DNA of 64,000 nt from Aquanectria penicillioides (taxonomy: Eukaryota > Ascomycota > Sordariomycetes > Hypocreales > Nectriaceae). Shown here piece after piece: positions 44,001 to 52,500 of this stretch. Position numbers and translations under genes: made by a program. Where the stretch lies: positions 3,782,746-3,846,745 of the forward strand of contig PYIU01000001.1 of NCBI GenBank assembly GCA_003415625.1, read 5' to 3'. The notes under the pieces were generated by a model, which saw only the letters and a list, made by a program, of their open reading frames with translations, was not told the DNA's origin and made no database searches. Within the stretch, counting starts at the first letter, position 1. Each line of letters opens with the position of its first letter.

Positions 44001-46316
44001 CTTGTCCTCCAAGACCAGCAAGTATTCAAACGACGACGATGGCATTACATGATTCTGGACGAGGCACATAACATCAAGAACTTCAAATCCCAGCGATGGC
44101 AAACTCTCCTCGGCTTCAACACGCAAGCTCGGCTTTTACTCACAGGAACGCCTCTTCAAAATAACCTAACTGAGCTTTGGTCCTTGTTATTTTTCTTGAT
44201 GCCGGCCGAGAACGGCGTTGGGGGATTTGCCGACTTGCAAGAATTTCATGATTGGTTCCAAAAGCCAGAGACTCAGATCCTAGAGAGCGGCAGAGAGCAA
44301 ATGGACGACGAAGCACGGGCCATTATTTCCAAGCTACACAAAGTCCTTCGGCCGTATCTCCTTCGACGACTCAAGGCAGATGTTGAAAAACAGATGCCAG
44401 CCAAGTACGAGCACGTGGAATTCTGCCGACTGTCAAAACGCCAACGTGAGCTATATGATGGGTTCCTGTCTCGAACTGATACCAAGTCAACTCTGGCGTC
44501 CGGAAATTATCTCTCAATTATTAACTGCTTGATGCAACTACGAAAGGTCTGCAACCACCCCGATCTTTTTGTGGACCGACCCATCATGACGTCTTTCCGG
44601 ATGACGAAATCAGTCGTCGCAGAGTACGATGTGACGGAATACAAGATTCGAAAGCTAATTGGAGAAAACCCGATGAACGTCGTTGATATGGGATTCCTCA
44701 ATCTCATCCCGACAAAGTATGAGCACCTGTCTACCGCAAAGACTGATCGAATTGCCCAATTGAGTTCTCACAGAGCATTGATGGATCTTCGAGAGACTCA
44801 GAAGGCTCGAGCTCAAAAGGCGTACATGAACCTGGATCCAGCTACTGTAGAATCGAGCATTGCGTATCTCGAAAGCGCCTCTCGCTGGGGACGCTTCGAG
44901 GAGCTGCAACACTGTGTCTACTTGAATGCCCTACGCCGACAACAGAGACCAATTTATGGGAAGAATTTGGTGGATCTTCTCACTATTGGCACCGACAAAC
45001 GACCGTATAAGCCCCGACCAAAGGTTCCCCGACAAGTCATGGCCTGGTTTGAAGAGGAGTCACCTATCATCCAATCGATGATATCTACCATCGACCACCG
45101 TGCCGATAGTTATAGGACTACCATTGAAAAGTTTTCATGCGTTACTCCGGCTGTTGTGACTCGAGACCTTGAGAAATTTATTCTTGGGCAAAAAGGAGTG
45201 GAGGCATTCACCGAGGAGGATTTGCGATTGTCAGCACCCGTTCGGTGGGCACCGTTCCTACCAAAAGTGGCTCCCCCAGATCCGTGGCACGAAGCTCGCA
45301 TGCGCCTGAGTATCCAGTTTCCCGACAAACGACTTCTTCAATACGATTGTGGGAAACTGCAAGCCCTAGACAAACTTTTGCGAAAGCTCCAAGTTGGTGG
45401 ACATCGTGCCTTGATCTTCACACAAATGACGAAGGTTTTGGACGTTCTTGAACGATTCTTGAACATTCATGGGCACAAGTACCTTCGTTTGGATGGTGCC
45501 ACCAAGGTCGAACAGCGCCAGATTCTGACTGACCGATTTAATCACGATACTCGAATCCTTTGTTTTATTCTCTCTACTCGATCGGGTGGTCTCGGAATCA
45601 ATCTTACGGGCGCTGATACAGTTATTTTCTATGACCAAGACTGGAACCCTGCAATGGATAAACAGTGCCAAGACAGATGCCACCGTATCGGACAGACCCG
45701 CGATGTGCACATCTATCGACTTATCAGTGAACACACCATCGAGGCCAATATTCTTCGGAAGGCATCTCAGAAACAGATGCTGGACGACGTGGTGATTCAG
45801 GAGGGCGAATTTACGACGGACCATTTCAACAAGGTATCCGTCCAGGATGTTTTGATCGACAAGGTTGACTCTACGAGTGCGGGTGTCGATGCCGCAGATG
45901 CAGCATTAGACCGAGTACTGGGTGGCCCTAGTGGACATTCTGATCAGCGAACGGTTGGACGCGCATTGGAACAAGCCGAAGACCGCGAAGATGTTGCTGC
46001 TGCGCGCGTGGCAGAAAAGGAAATCCAAGCCGACGACGCAGATTTCACGGAGAAGCCCAGCAACATTGCCTCTGGTGCCTCAACAACCCGGCAAGGCACC
46101 CCAGCAAGCAAATCTGTGCTGGACGGCGGTTTGGATGATATGGACGCTCAAGCAGAGCCGGAGATTTTGGAGTATAATGCATGGGGTCACCGGATGCACA
46201 ACGTTGATGATTACATGCTCCGCATCATGGCGGAACAATTAAAGGGGACCAAGTTGGAGTTGCCGAAAGACAAGAAGAAGGGGAAGAAAAAGGGGAAAGA
46301 TACACGAAAAAGATGA
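41031..46316 (+). CDS. SWR1: SWR1 chromatin-remodelling ATPase
   Basis: Intronless, 1761 residues, normal for fungal Swr1. This is the catalytic subunit of SWR-C, which exchanges nucleosomal H2A-H2B for H2A.Z-H2B. Domains in order: a basic, Ser/Thr/Pro-rich N-terminus; an HSA region at about 345-420 (RQDHMIKAMANFRKLM, EWLRRQP) that docks actin-related proteins; a very acidic stretch at about 473-645; the ATPase lobe with Walker A DEMGLGKTIQ at about 907 and DEAH at about 1010; a long insertion of about 270 residues typical of the INO80/SWR1 class; and the second lobe with FTQMTKVLDVLERFL (about 1460) and DRCHRIGQTR. The C-terminus ends in a Lys-rich tail. The start has no competing upstream ATG that I can support. 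Confidence 0.96.
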   Translation: MPETASPDNVLPTSNPDAFKIEDDAPVPRSEGDDALNGTEHGDDASLEPNGATTPKTNGHTHHTPNGHAHDDNERPAKRRRTRDTTPPSSSKKIKPESPPWKRIEAEGPTTFTENGRRKSGRINTLPLELQPQGTTRKTRRSVGGKTASPAKPEPVLTNGHTKKLPNGSHKSSPATKIIPTKATSTPTPKTASKKPATETRTSTRSFRRKTLSPPPQPTRHSTRSRRSARFGDVVDAKDEKPRDPKYDATGRSPRIKLRVGRSGDIPLVHPDQVRKRPKIGTSFEDFWSRAGNIPVEEGGLLASEDGPPFTDEMAQKDAKIILRIEDEVEPGGLLSQERCSIFLPEPEEEPPRQWARQDHMIKAMANFRKLMLAEQQRHRSTAKKLAEACRDEWLRRQPKSAEQIEAEAREMWLGRYRAVVKTVFGTWENVRVEVNRRRLEEWEQEEQKRVKAALNEAVHLSEQKLQARRAGLDSEQPSDEDDGFDDLTDDASLADDDDDLGLASNEDDGEDDDGDADEEDSDNMSSEDEDGADEDDGHMDPADENLTQEQLRAKYANIPDLDKSPDDTDTAANGHSREDTDVVEATATATEDPETSDESVDMDDDMGSTDMDSDDGEEANSGEDDSEEESDEDDDAGGLLGLFFGKSELKKMNEDAAVETPGTTNEDVQMQDADAQDALALDPIDSANEDDEVSLVLHPESLNDPPVVNGQTSPKIEDEALESTAEQDNPNSAKIVATETSTSSQQVKDADALTTPDDTVTDVPVADGPNADVPTTDLPAADIEDVTMTGTDDQLHVGPEEENTSPIASEKPQVTETEPATNPPSSDDSLSPPPSSETKLSDFDTTSDVGMIIEKPQPSRSSTPSSSRHKTEVPFLLRGTLREYQRDGLDWLAGLYANNTNGILADEMGLGKTIQTIALLAHLACQHEVWGPHLVIVPTSVMLNWEMEFKKWCPGFKILAYYGSQEERKRKRQGWNNDDVWNVCITSYQLVLQDQQVFKRRRWHYMILDEAHNIKNFKSQRWQTLLGFNTQARLLLTGTPLQNNLTELWSLLFFLMPAENGVGGFADLQEFHDWFQKPETQILESGREQMDDEARAIISKLHKVLRPYLLRRLKADVEKQMPAKYEHVEFCRLSKRQRELYDGFLSRTDTKSTLASGNYLSIINCLMQLRKVCNHPDLFVDRPIMTSFRMTKSVVAEYDVTEYKIRKLIGENPMNVVDMGFLNLIPTKYEHLSTAKTDRIAQLSSHRALMDLRETQKARAQKAYMNLDPATVESSIAYLESASRWGRFEELQHCVYLNALRRQQRPIYGKNLVDLLTIGTDKRPYKPRPKVPRQVMAWFEEESPIIQSMISTIDHRADSYRTTIEKFSCVTPAVVTRDLEKFILGQKGVEAFTEEDLRLSAPVRWAPFLPKVAPPDPWHEARMRLSIQFPDKRLLQYDCGKLQALDKLLRKLQVGGHRALIFTQMTKVLDVLERFLNIHGHKYLRLDGATKVEQRQILTDRFNHDTRILCFILSTRSGGLGINLTGADTVIFYDQDWNPAMDKQCQDRCHRIGQTRDVHIYRLISEHTIEANILRKASQKQMLDDVVIQEGEFTTDHFNKVSVQDVLIDKVDSTSAGVDAADAALDRVLGGPSGHSDQRTVGRALEQAEDREDVAAARVAEKEIQADDADFTEKPSNIASGASTTRQGTPASKSVLDGGLDDMDAQAEPEILEYNAWGHRMHNVDDYMLRIMAEQLKGTKLELPKDKKKGKKKGKDTRKR

Positions 46317-46919
46317 AGAATGGCTACCCCAGGGAGCCACTGTATACAAAGTTAATAATCACCACTAACGCATGACCATTGTCGAAATATTTGTATAGTA
46401 GCACTGCAGGGGCCAAGGCGCAGTCCGGCGAAACAAAAAAGGAAAACCGATAGAAAAGGTGTATGGGTATTGGCTTGGGTAGATGCGCATTTTGGGGCTT
46501 ACGATGCGATGGGATTGATCAAATGCAAGACAAGCTTGTTTCATTCATATATAACTATTATCCACTATTTCCTCAGCCACACTGCTTCGCAACTTGAACC
46601 TTGGTTTGGATCAATTCGCATTTCAAAGAACAGGGGACGCCATCATCCCCTGCGGCTATCCAGAAAGGGGGTGCAGCTGTTTTCATCAGCTGCAAAGTGA
46701 ATCGAAAAGGTATGTCAGACCTTGCGCGGACTGGCCTGTGTTATGTGGCGTGTTTTCGTAGAATTGAATCGTGAAAAGAATAAGGTGAAGGAGTATAGTT
46801 AGAAGACCGCCGTTTGGTGTCTTGGAAATGGAAGGAAAGTTCTAAAGATCCAGGTCAGTTCTCTCGCTACTATCAAGAGGGTCCTTAACCTCATATGAGC
46901 AAACTCACCTCTTCTATTC
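46317..46919. other. Convergent 3' flanks of SWR1 and the pheromone gene
   Basis: 603 bp between two convergent stop codons. No gene seen. A GGTGAGT...CAG-like pair near 46840-46910 on the minus strand may be an intron in the pheromone 3' UTR. Confidence 0.5.
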
Positions 46920-47732
46920 TTAGGCTTCGACGATGCTGCGAGCAACGGCGCGCATGGTGATGAGATCTCGCCTGGCCTTCCAGCAAGACTGACCGATGCG
47001 CTCACACCAGGGGTCTGGGTGAGCCTCGCGCTTCTCCTTCCAGCATGACTGGCCGATGCGCTCACACCATGGCTGAGCCTCGCGCTTGGAGAAGAACTCG
47101 GGGTCGAATGCCCTCTTCTCTAGGTCCTCGTCGTTGCCGCGGCCGATAACATCCAGGACAGCGTTGGCTGCACGCTTCGCCTTCCAGCAAGACTGACCGA
47201 TGCGTTCACACCATCGCTTGTCCTTGGCGACAGCGTCGGCATCAGCCTCAGCGTCGCGCTTCCAGCAGGACTGGCCGATGCGCTCGCACCACGGGTTGGG
47301 AAGGGCGTCGCGCTTCTCCTTCTCGTCACTGTCAGGGTGGAACTGGCTGGCGAGATTGAGGGCCCTGTAGAAATCCTCGGGGCTGTGCTGGGTCATGGAG
47401 ATGTGGTTGGCGAGTTCGTTGACGGAGCGCTTGGCCCGGTAGGCCGCACCGCCGGCGAGGTTGCTCAAATCGGAAGCGGCATCACGAGTCTGGAGTCCTC
47501 CGGAGGATTCCAGGGCCTCGCTAAAAGCCTCAGCGGCACGCTTGACCTTCCAGCAGGACTGGCCGATTCGCTCGCACCATGGGACGGGTTCAGCTTCCGC
47601 CTCGGGGGAGGCTTCACGCTTCTCCTTCCAGCAGGACTGGCCGATTCGCTCGCACCAGGGGTCAGCTTCCGCAGCGGGAACAGCGAGGACGCTGGTCGCC
47701 AAGATGGCGATGGTGGCAAGAGTCAACTTCAT
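46920..47732 (-). CDS. ppg1: Alpha-type mating pheromone precursor, six copies
   Basis: Intronless, 270 residues. The signal peptide is MKLTLATIAILATSVLA. Six identical decapeptides WCERIGQSCW sit at residues 26-35, 52-61, 148-157, 174-183, 222-231 and 242-251. Each is followed by K-x-KR, KR or K-ARR Kex2-type sites. Most are preceded by short Glu/Ala/Pro spacers such as EASPEAEAEPVP, trimmed in this family by Ste13-like dipeptidyl aminopeptidases. Copy 4 follows KDKR directly and needs no such trimming. The two Cys and terminal Trp match the alpha-factor-like pheromones of Sordariomycetes (Neurospora, Fusarium and Trichoderma peptides share WCxxxGxxCW). The peptide would be secreted and sensed by the Ste2-type receptor of the partner. 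About 85 residues between copies 2 and 3 hold no repeat but keep dibasic sites. Confidence 0.95.
   Translation of the reverse strand: MKLTLATIAILATSVLAVPAAEADPWCERIGQSCWKEKREASPEAEAEPVPWCERIGQSCWKVKRAAEAFSEALESSGGLQTRDAASDLSNLAGGAAYRAKRSVNELANHISMTQHSPEDFYRALNLASQFHPDSDEKEKRDALPNPWCERIGQSCWKRDAEADADAVAKDKRWCERIGQSCWKAKRAANAVLDVIGRGNDEDLEKRAFDPEFFSKREAQPWCERIGQSCWKEKREAHPDPWCERIGQSCWKARRDLITMRAVARSIVEA
46980..47657 (-). repeat. Six coding repeats for the pheromone decapeptide
   Basis: The 30-bp units encoding the mature peptide lie at 47628-47657, 47550-47579, 47262-47291, 47184-47213, 47040-47069 and 46980-47009. They are identical at protein level and differ at a few synonymous bases. Confidence 0.95.
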
Positions 47733-49158
47733 GATGTTAACGTCGCAATGAAAGTATTGGGCGATCTTGAAACTAATTCTTGAAACGAGAGTTGTAAAGG
47801 ATATTGGATAGAGTGAGGTTGTCGTAGTGTATTGAGATGTTGGAACAGCCTGGAAAGAAAGAGTACGGTAAGAGGGAATAAGTTGTCGATTTTATATGCC
47901 TCCTCTACAAGAACAAGTGGTTCTGATAAAAGATGTTTGGTGTTCAAAAGGCTGAACAGGAGTTGCAACCATCGTGGTCCAGAAAACTCACTATTCAGTC
48001 TATTGATGCCGGTGGTGTCAATAACGGCCCTGCAGCTGGCAACGCCAACGAACACCGGTGAAAGCGACGCGCACGAGGCCATATTCTCGAAGCCAAGCTT
48101 GTGAAAGATGATGAAAGGAAAGATTTGAGCACTGGTCATTTGGTGTGTGGCATCTTGAAGCCGCGGACTGGTGGTGGGTAATCGACGGAGGGAGGCGGGC
48201 TTGGTAGTTGGCTGGCGAGGCGCATTGATACGATTATTGGGCGCAGAGCTATAGCAGCCTTGGTGACAGACTATCGCTGCATAGGCTAGATTCCAGAACC
48301 AGGCGTGAACGCCTCCCTTCGAGGATGGCCTCTACGACGTCGAGCTTGAAGCCAGTATGACAAATGCATCCGTGAAGTTGAGCAAACCAGTTCAACCAAA
48401 GGGGGTCGCGTGGATGAGCGGGTCGCAAGCCATTCTCGTCACGAATACGGCAAGGGCCTAGAACATTTGCACGCACAGATTCGAATTCTTTGATGTCGTT
48501 GCCCGCAAGTGTTGAATGGCCAGTCGTTGTCATCGTGGGCTAGGCCGTTGAATTTCCATTCAGACCCAAAAGAGGTTAGGGGCGATGCGGTGCCACAAAC
48601 CGTTGCTCAATTGGCGATGCATGGTGAGCTGAGGTTGGAGACTAGAGTAAGGTGGATAGAGACAGTATGTAAGAGTTGTCATGATGCATGCACTATTCTC
48701 TTTTCACAAGGCTGTGGATGATTGAGAATTTTTTATTGTCAATTACTTCTGGGATAGATGTACTTGTAGAAATTGCAGTGAATTGGGCCCCGAAAAGTAT
48801 GACAGAGAAAATCGTGAAGTGCGTGTTTTGCACAAAGTTTATGCAGAAGTCTGGCTAAACTCGCGAAATGAATATTGACAATTTTCCAAATGCAACCAGC
48901 CCTTCCCTCGTCAACAACCATGATGTTTCCTAACTTCAGCAAGAAAATAATTCGCAATTTGATAATTGTAGTCAGACTCAGCTAATTGATATACTTTCCC
49001 TAACCTCATCTCATAACCATCGTCGGTCGCGGGCATCTATGATGCGCCTGTGACTTCCGCTCACCCTGGACTTATAGTGGGGGATCTAGGCGGGCATGGG
49101 TGACGATTATTAGTCAGTCATCGGAAGAAATATCGGCCCACCGCTCCTGCAAAGAGGT
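47733..49158. other. Intergenic: pheromone promoter and U6 upstream region
   Basis: About 1.4 kb. The pheromone gene promoter lies at the left and the U6 control region at the right. A minus-strand frame at 48249-48533 is the only one with protein-like composition, but I recognise no domain in it. Confidence 0.55.
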
Positions 49159-49164
49159 TATAAT
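49159..49164 (+). promoter_or_regulatory. TATA box of the U6 snRNA gene
   Basis: TATAAT starting 29 bp upstream of the predicted first base of U6, the distance expected for a Pol III-transcribed U6 promoter that uses a TATA element. Confidence 0.7.
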
Positions 49165-49220
49165 GCAAAATGAGTCTCCATCCTTCCGACCTTCGGGTCA
49201 CATGGTCAATTTGAAACGAT

Positions 49221-49274
49221 GTAAGTATTTACACACCGAGCTCGCAAGTTCGAATTCATCTAACATCCATTCAG
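49221..49274 (+). other. mRNA-type intron inside U6
   Basis: 54 nt, GTAAGT at the donor, branch sequence CTAAC with its A at 49263, eleven bases before the CAG acceptor. The flanking exons rebuild a perfect U6 core when joined. Confidence 0.93.
49247..49257 (+). promoter_or_regulatory. B-box-like TFIIIC element inside the U6 intron
   Basis: AGTTCGAATTC matches the tRNA B-box consensus GGTTCGANTCC at nine of eleven positions. It is inside the intron, about 60 bp from the start. In fission yeast the U6 intron is known to carry a B box needed for transcription, so the same arrangement is plausible here. Confidence 0.65.
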
Positions 49275-49338
49275 ACAGAGAAGATTAGCATGGCCCCTGC
49301 ACTAAGGATGACACGCTCAATCAAAGAGAAGCTAAACA

Positions 49339-49345
49339 TTTTTTT
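49339..49345 (+). terminator. Pol III terminator of U6
   Basis: T7 directly after GCTAAACA, the U6 3' end, giving the usual oligo-U tail bound by Lsm proteins. Confidence 0.9.
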
Positions 49346-50083
49346 GCCATTTGTGGCGATGGTTCATTCGTTTTTTTTCTTCTTTGATGAAGTGCTGATA
49401 ATAAGTCCACGGTGGATTTTGACCCTTTTTGGTGCTTGGGATCCAGAGCGGGACCCACTGCGCTGTGTGATGCGCCGAGCCTGGGGGGCTGAATGAACGG
49501 CCGCTTCTGAAAATCATCTTGTGCGTTGTGATATCTCGAGTTCTTCTCTGATCCGGGCATCGCGAACACAATCAACACTGTGTTGCAGGACAGAGTTGCC
49601 AGTAAACACTGAGATTCCTTAGTCGATCCCTGTACTAGGATGTGTTAGGTTTTGCATAATTTATCTGATATTCTTGTCTAAAATTTAGGCAATGGAGGAA
49701 GCAAACTGTCCTCGTAAATATGATACTCGGTATATTTTCCAGAAGTGTAGCTAGTGCTAGCTTTCATCAGGCCGATGGTGCGACTGCTTGTCGTGTGCTT
49801 GCCTCAGGCGCCGCATCAGAGGACTTGGATGTCGGACCTGGGACTCATTGCAAAGATTTCGTTGACCTGCCAGCTCTCTGCTCTGGCGATGACGGGGTAA
49901 ACAGAACGATTGAACAACTCTCCAAGATGAGGTGTATCTCTGTGGAGCATCAGTCGAGAGTGCAGGGGTATGCGCCGTAAGGTTATATTAAAGGTTGCAA
50001 GATGGATGCGCTCGCTCATGTAGATAAATAATATACACTGAATATGACACCTTTTTGACCTTGCTTCTTGGGCACACCGCGCA
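49346..50083. other. Intergenic region, no gene seen
   Basis: 738 bp between U6 and the stop codon of the phytase-like gene. No gene supported on either strand. Confidence 0.6.
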
Positions 50084-52500
50084 TTACTTGCGAGGGTCCC
50101 AATCCCGGTCAATCTCCTTGAGCAATCCCTTGATTCCAAGATTCTTTGAACCCAAAATATCTTCTAAGCTAATAAGCTTGAAGCTCGCCTCTGAGCTTGT
50201 TGTCCCGTCTGGGAGCTGATTGGCATCATCGTGCACGACCACCAACCCGTACGGGAAATCATCGTTCAGAGCCACTCCTACGGCCGCGATACCATCTGTG
50301 TTGCTCACGGCATCGATCTTCCCGTTTGAGGATTCAGTGATTGTGAATGTCGTGACATAATCGTGGGGAGCGCCCCGGCGATACACATTGTATGCACTTA
50401 CGCCTTGACACGAGACCAGGATGAAGCCCTGGTCCGCCTTGGGGCCTGGGACTAAAGTGACGCCCTCAACATCGCCGTAGAGATGGCCATCTCCAACCTT
50501 GGCGATCAGCACGCCCTCATTTGATGAATCGGGCTCGGCTCCATATCTCCAGAGAGCCGAGGGCTCCTCGCCAATCAAGATCCATCCATTTTCCTCATCA
50601 GTCACACAACCTTCGACCTGGCCACCGCTTCCACCTTGGAAGTCTCTCACCAAGGTAGTCTGCAGCTGCCCAGAAGATGAGGACGTCAACTCATACTGGA
50701 GGTACCTGGCCGACTTTGCGTTGACGAACAAATACTGCTTCCCAGTCTTGGGCGAGAGATAGGTGCATGAACCATATACCTTGAAGTCGTCCACCACGGG
50801 ATGGCTGCCGCCTGAAATGCTGACCAACGTGCCGTTCGACAACATCTCGAAGAGACTGGAATAATCAGCATACAATTCTCTATTAAGAAAACCAAAATTC
50901 TTACCAGAGTGTGTCGTCCTCTCGACAAGCCGCGAATGCGAGATCAACAGTTCGGTTGCCGGCTTTGAAGCCGTAAATCATATCCACATTATTCGGCTCG
51001 CCTGCAGTAAACTCCTGCAGAAGCTTTCCGGATAGATCGTACACCCCAAGGCCGGCTGCATCTCCTGATTTCATCGTGGCCACGATACGCGAATCCTTGC
51101 GAGAAACCGGAGAGATCCAGATGGCAGGGTCGTCGCCATCGCCTGGTCTGGACTCCGTCTCAAAGGACGGCTCAACCAGGAGGAACGAGCAGTGCAGTCC
51201 ACCCCATCCCTTCTCGCATTTGCAAACGTTGGGTCCGACACACCTTCCGTGACCGGAGCAGTTGTCCGTGCAAGTGTTCCCGTTGCAGTTATTTCCGGAA
51301 AAGCCCGCGAAGCACTGGCACTTCTGATGCTTGTCCTTCAAGCAGAATCCGCTCTCGGAGCATGTGCTGCAGATTGGGTCGTTCTTTGATGATTCCTTCT
51401 CCTTTCGTGGGTTATAACCCGTATTTGCTTTGATGCCAACTTCGCTTAGGACGTCCTCAAGAGAAGTAACACCGAAGCCGGTAGACTCGTCTGACTCAAT
51501 CGCATAAGTCAAAACACCAGTGGGGTACTTGGAAGTAGCCGCCTGGTAAAAATTCAATCCTTGAACCTCAATGTCTTCTTTTCCAGTCAGGGTCAATGTC
51601 GCCAGGAGCTTGAAAGACTTGTCGTAAACCGCAATCTTGTCTGTTTGGGCCACGAAAAGATAATCGGAGCTTTTGGAGACGTAGACAGCGACCCCGGTGA
51701 CGTCGTCCTCGGCCTCGCCCAATTTGGTGATTTCGGGCGCCTTGGTGCTTTCTTCGAGAGAAAACTGGTAGACGTCTTTGTCGTCGTCAACGGACAAGAA
51801 CATGAGCGACTGTGATCGTGACACAGCGCACCCAGAGGTTTCGAATGTTGTGTTGAAAGTTTGAACCTTGTGCGGTCAGCAATTGTGGTGCATGTGAGCC
51901 CAAAAGCCTTACCTCCAAAATTTCCACCGATTTCTTGGTCTCGCGTATGAGGAGTTGCACGGCCTGACCCTTGCCGAATAGGTAGATGTAATCATTTCCC
52001 GTTTGGCTCTTCCAAGAGCAGAGCGCGGACCAGTCCCCGAGCACCTTGAAGTCGGCATCCTTGACGTGCTTGAACTTGGGTGCCTCGAAGGCTCGAATCA
52101 CGGAATCGGGCTGGGCAATGGTGACGACCAGATCCTCATCTCCGACCCCATATACGGTAGTGACTAGCTTGGTTCGACCAGTGACCTGAGAGGACACTTC
52201 GGAAAGCGCATCAGAATCGAGGCTATAGACGTGAAAACCGCCTTTATCGGGACCCCCATCGTTTCCAATCAGCAATGGTTTCTTGTCAGAATAGTAAACT
52301 GTGGTCCAGTCGGACTCAACCTCAGACGTGACAGCAGTGACGTTGACGTTCAGCTCAACCGCGGCGGTGACAGCCCACGCCTGCAAGGCAATTGCCAGCA
52401 GACTAACCACGCCAGACAGCACCATGATTGCAACACAGAGGCTCCGGGTCTTGGGTGCGAGAATGTCGTCCTTTGCGGACCGTTCTACATTATAAGCCAT
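50084..52500 (-). CDS. Membrane-anchored double beta-propeller phytase
   Basis: Three exons, 51913-52500, 50905-51866 and 50084-50855, total 2322 nt (773 residues); introns are 46 and 49 nt. A hydrophobic segment at about 21-47 preceded by a polar tail suggests a type II signal anchor. Residues about 50-350 form a first propeller, 360-423 an EGF-like Cys-rich segment (CSTCSESGFC, CKCEKGWGGLHC), and about 430-773 a second propeller that opens with GDGDDPAIWISP, the signature of beta-propeller 3-phytases. That family removes phosphate from inositol hexaphosphate with calcium. Both propellers end alike (SLEDVLSEVGI...NPRK and SLEDILGSKNLGI...DPRK), so the gene arose by internal duplication. The catalytic signature is in the second; the first is diverged and may be structural. 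Confidence 0.85.

Larger units (their letters stand above)
49188..49345 (+). ncRNA. U6 spliceosomal snRNA, interrupted by an intron
   Basis: Exon 1 (49188-49220) has the 5' stem-loop GACC-TTCG-GGTC and the conserved GGTCAATTTGAAACGAT. Exon 2 (from 49275) begins ACAGAGAAGATTAGCATGGC and continues through the U4-pairing and ISL region (CCCCTGCACTAAGGATGACACGC) to GAGAAGCTAAACATT and a T7 Pol III stop. Between them is a 54-nt insert (49221-49274) with GTAAGT at its 5' end, CTAAC at 49260-49264 and TTCAG at its 3' end, i.e. a complete spliceosomal intron. Removing it joins ...AAACGAT to ACAGAGA, giving a normal U6 of about 100 nt. U6 is the catalytic RNA of the spliceosome; the intron sits immediately before the ACAGAGA box that pairs with 5' splice sites. 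The exact 5' end may differ by 1-3 nt. Confidence 0.95.

Noticed and set aside
46980..47657. Regularly spaced 30-bp repeats that could suggest a CRISPR-like array
   Set aside because: The repeats are in frame, encode the pheromone peptide between Kex2 sites, and the genome is eukaryotic.
48249..48533. 94-codon minus-strand frame with protein-like composition
   Set aside because: No domain, no splice-supported extension and no start context; insufficient to call a gene.
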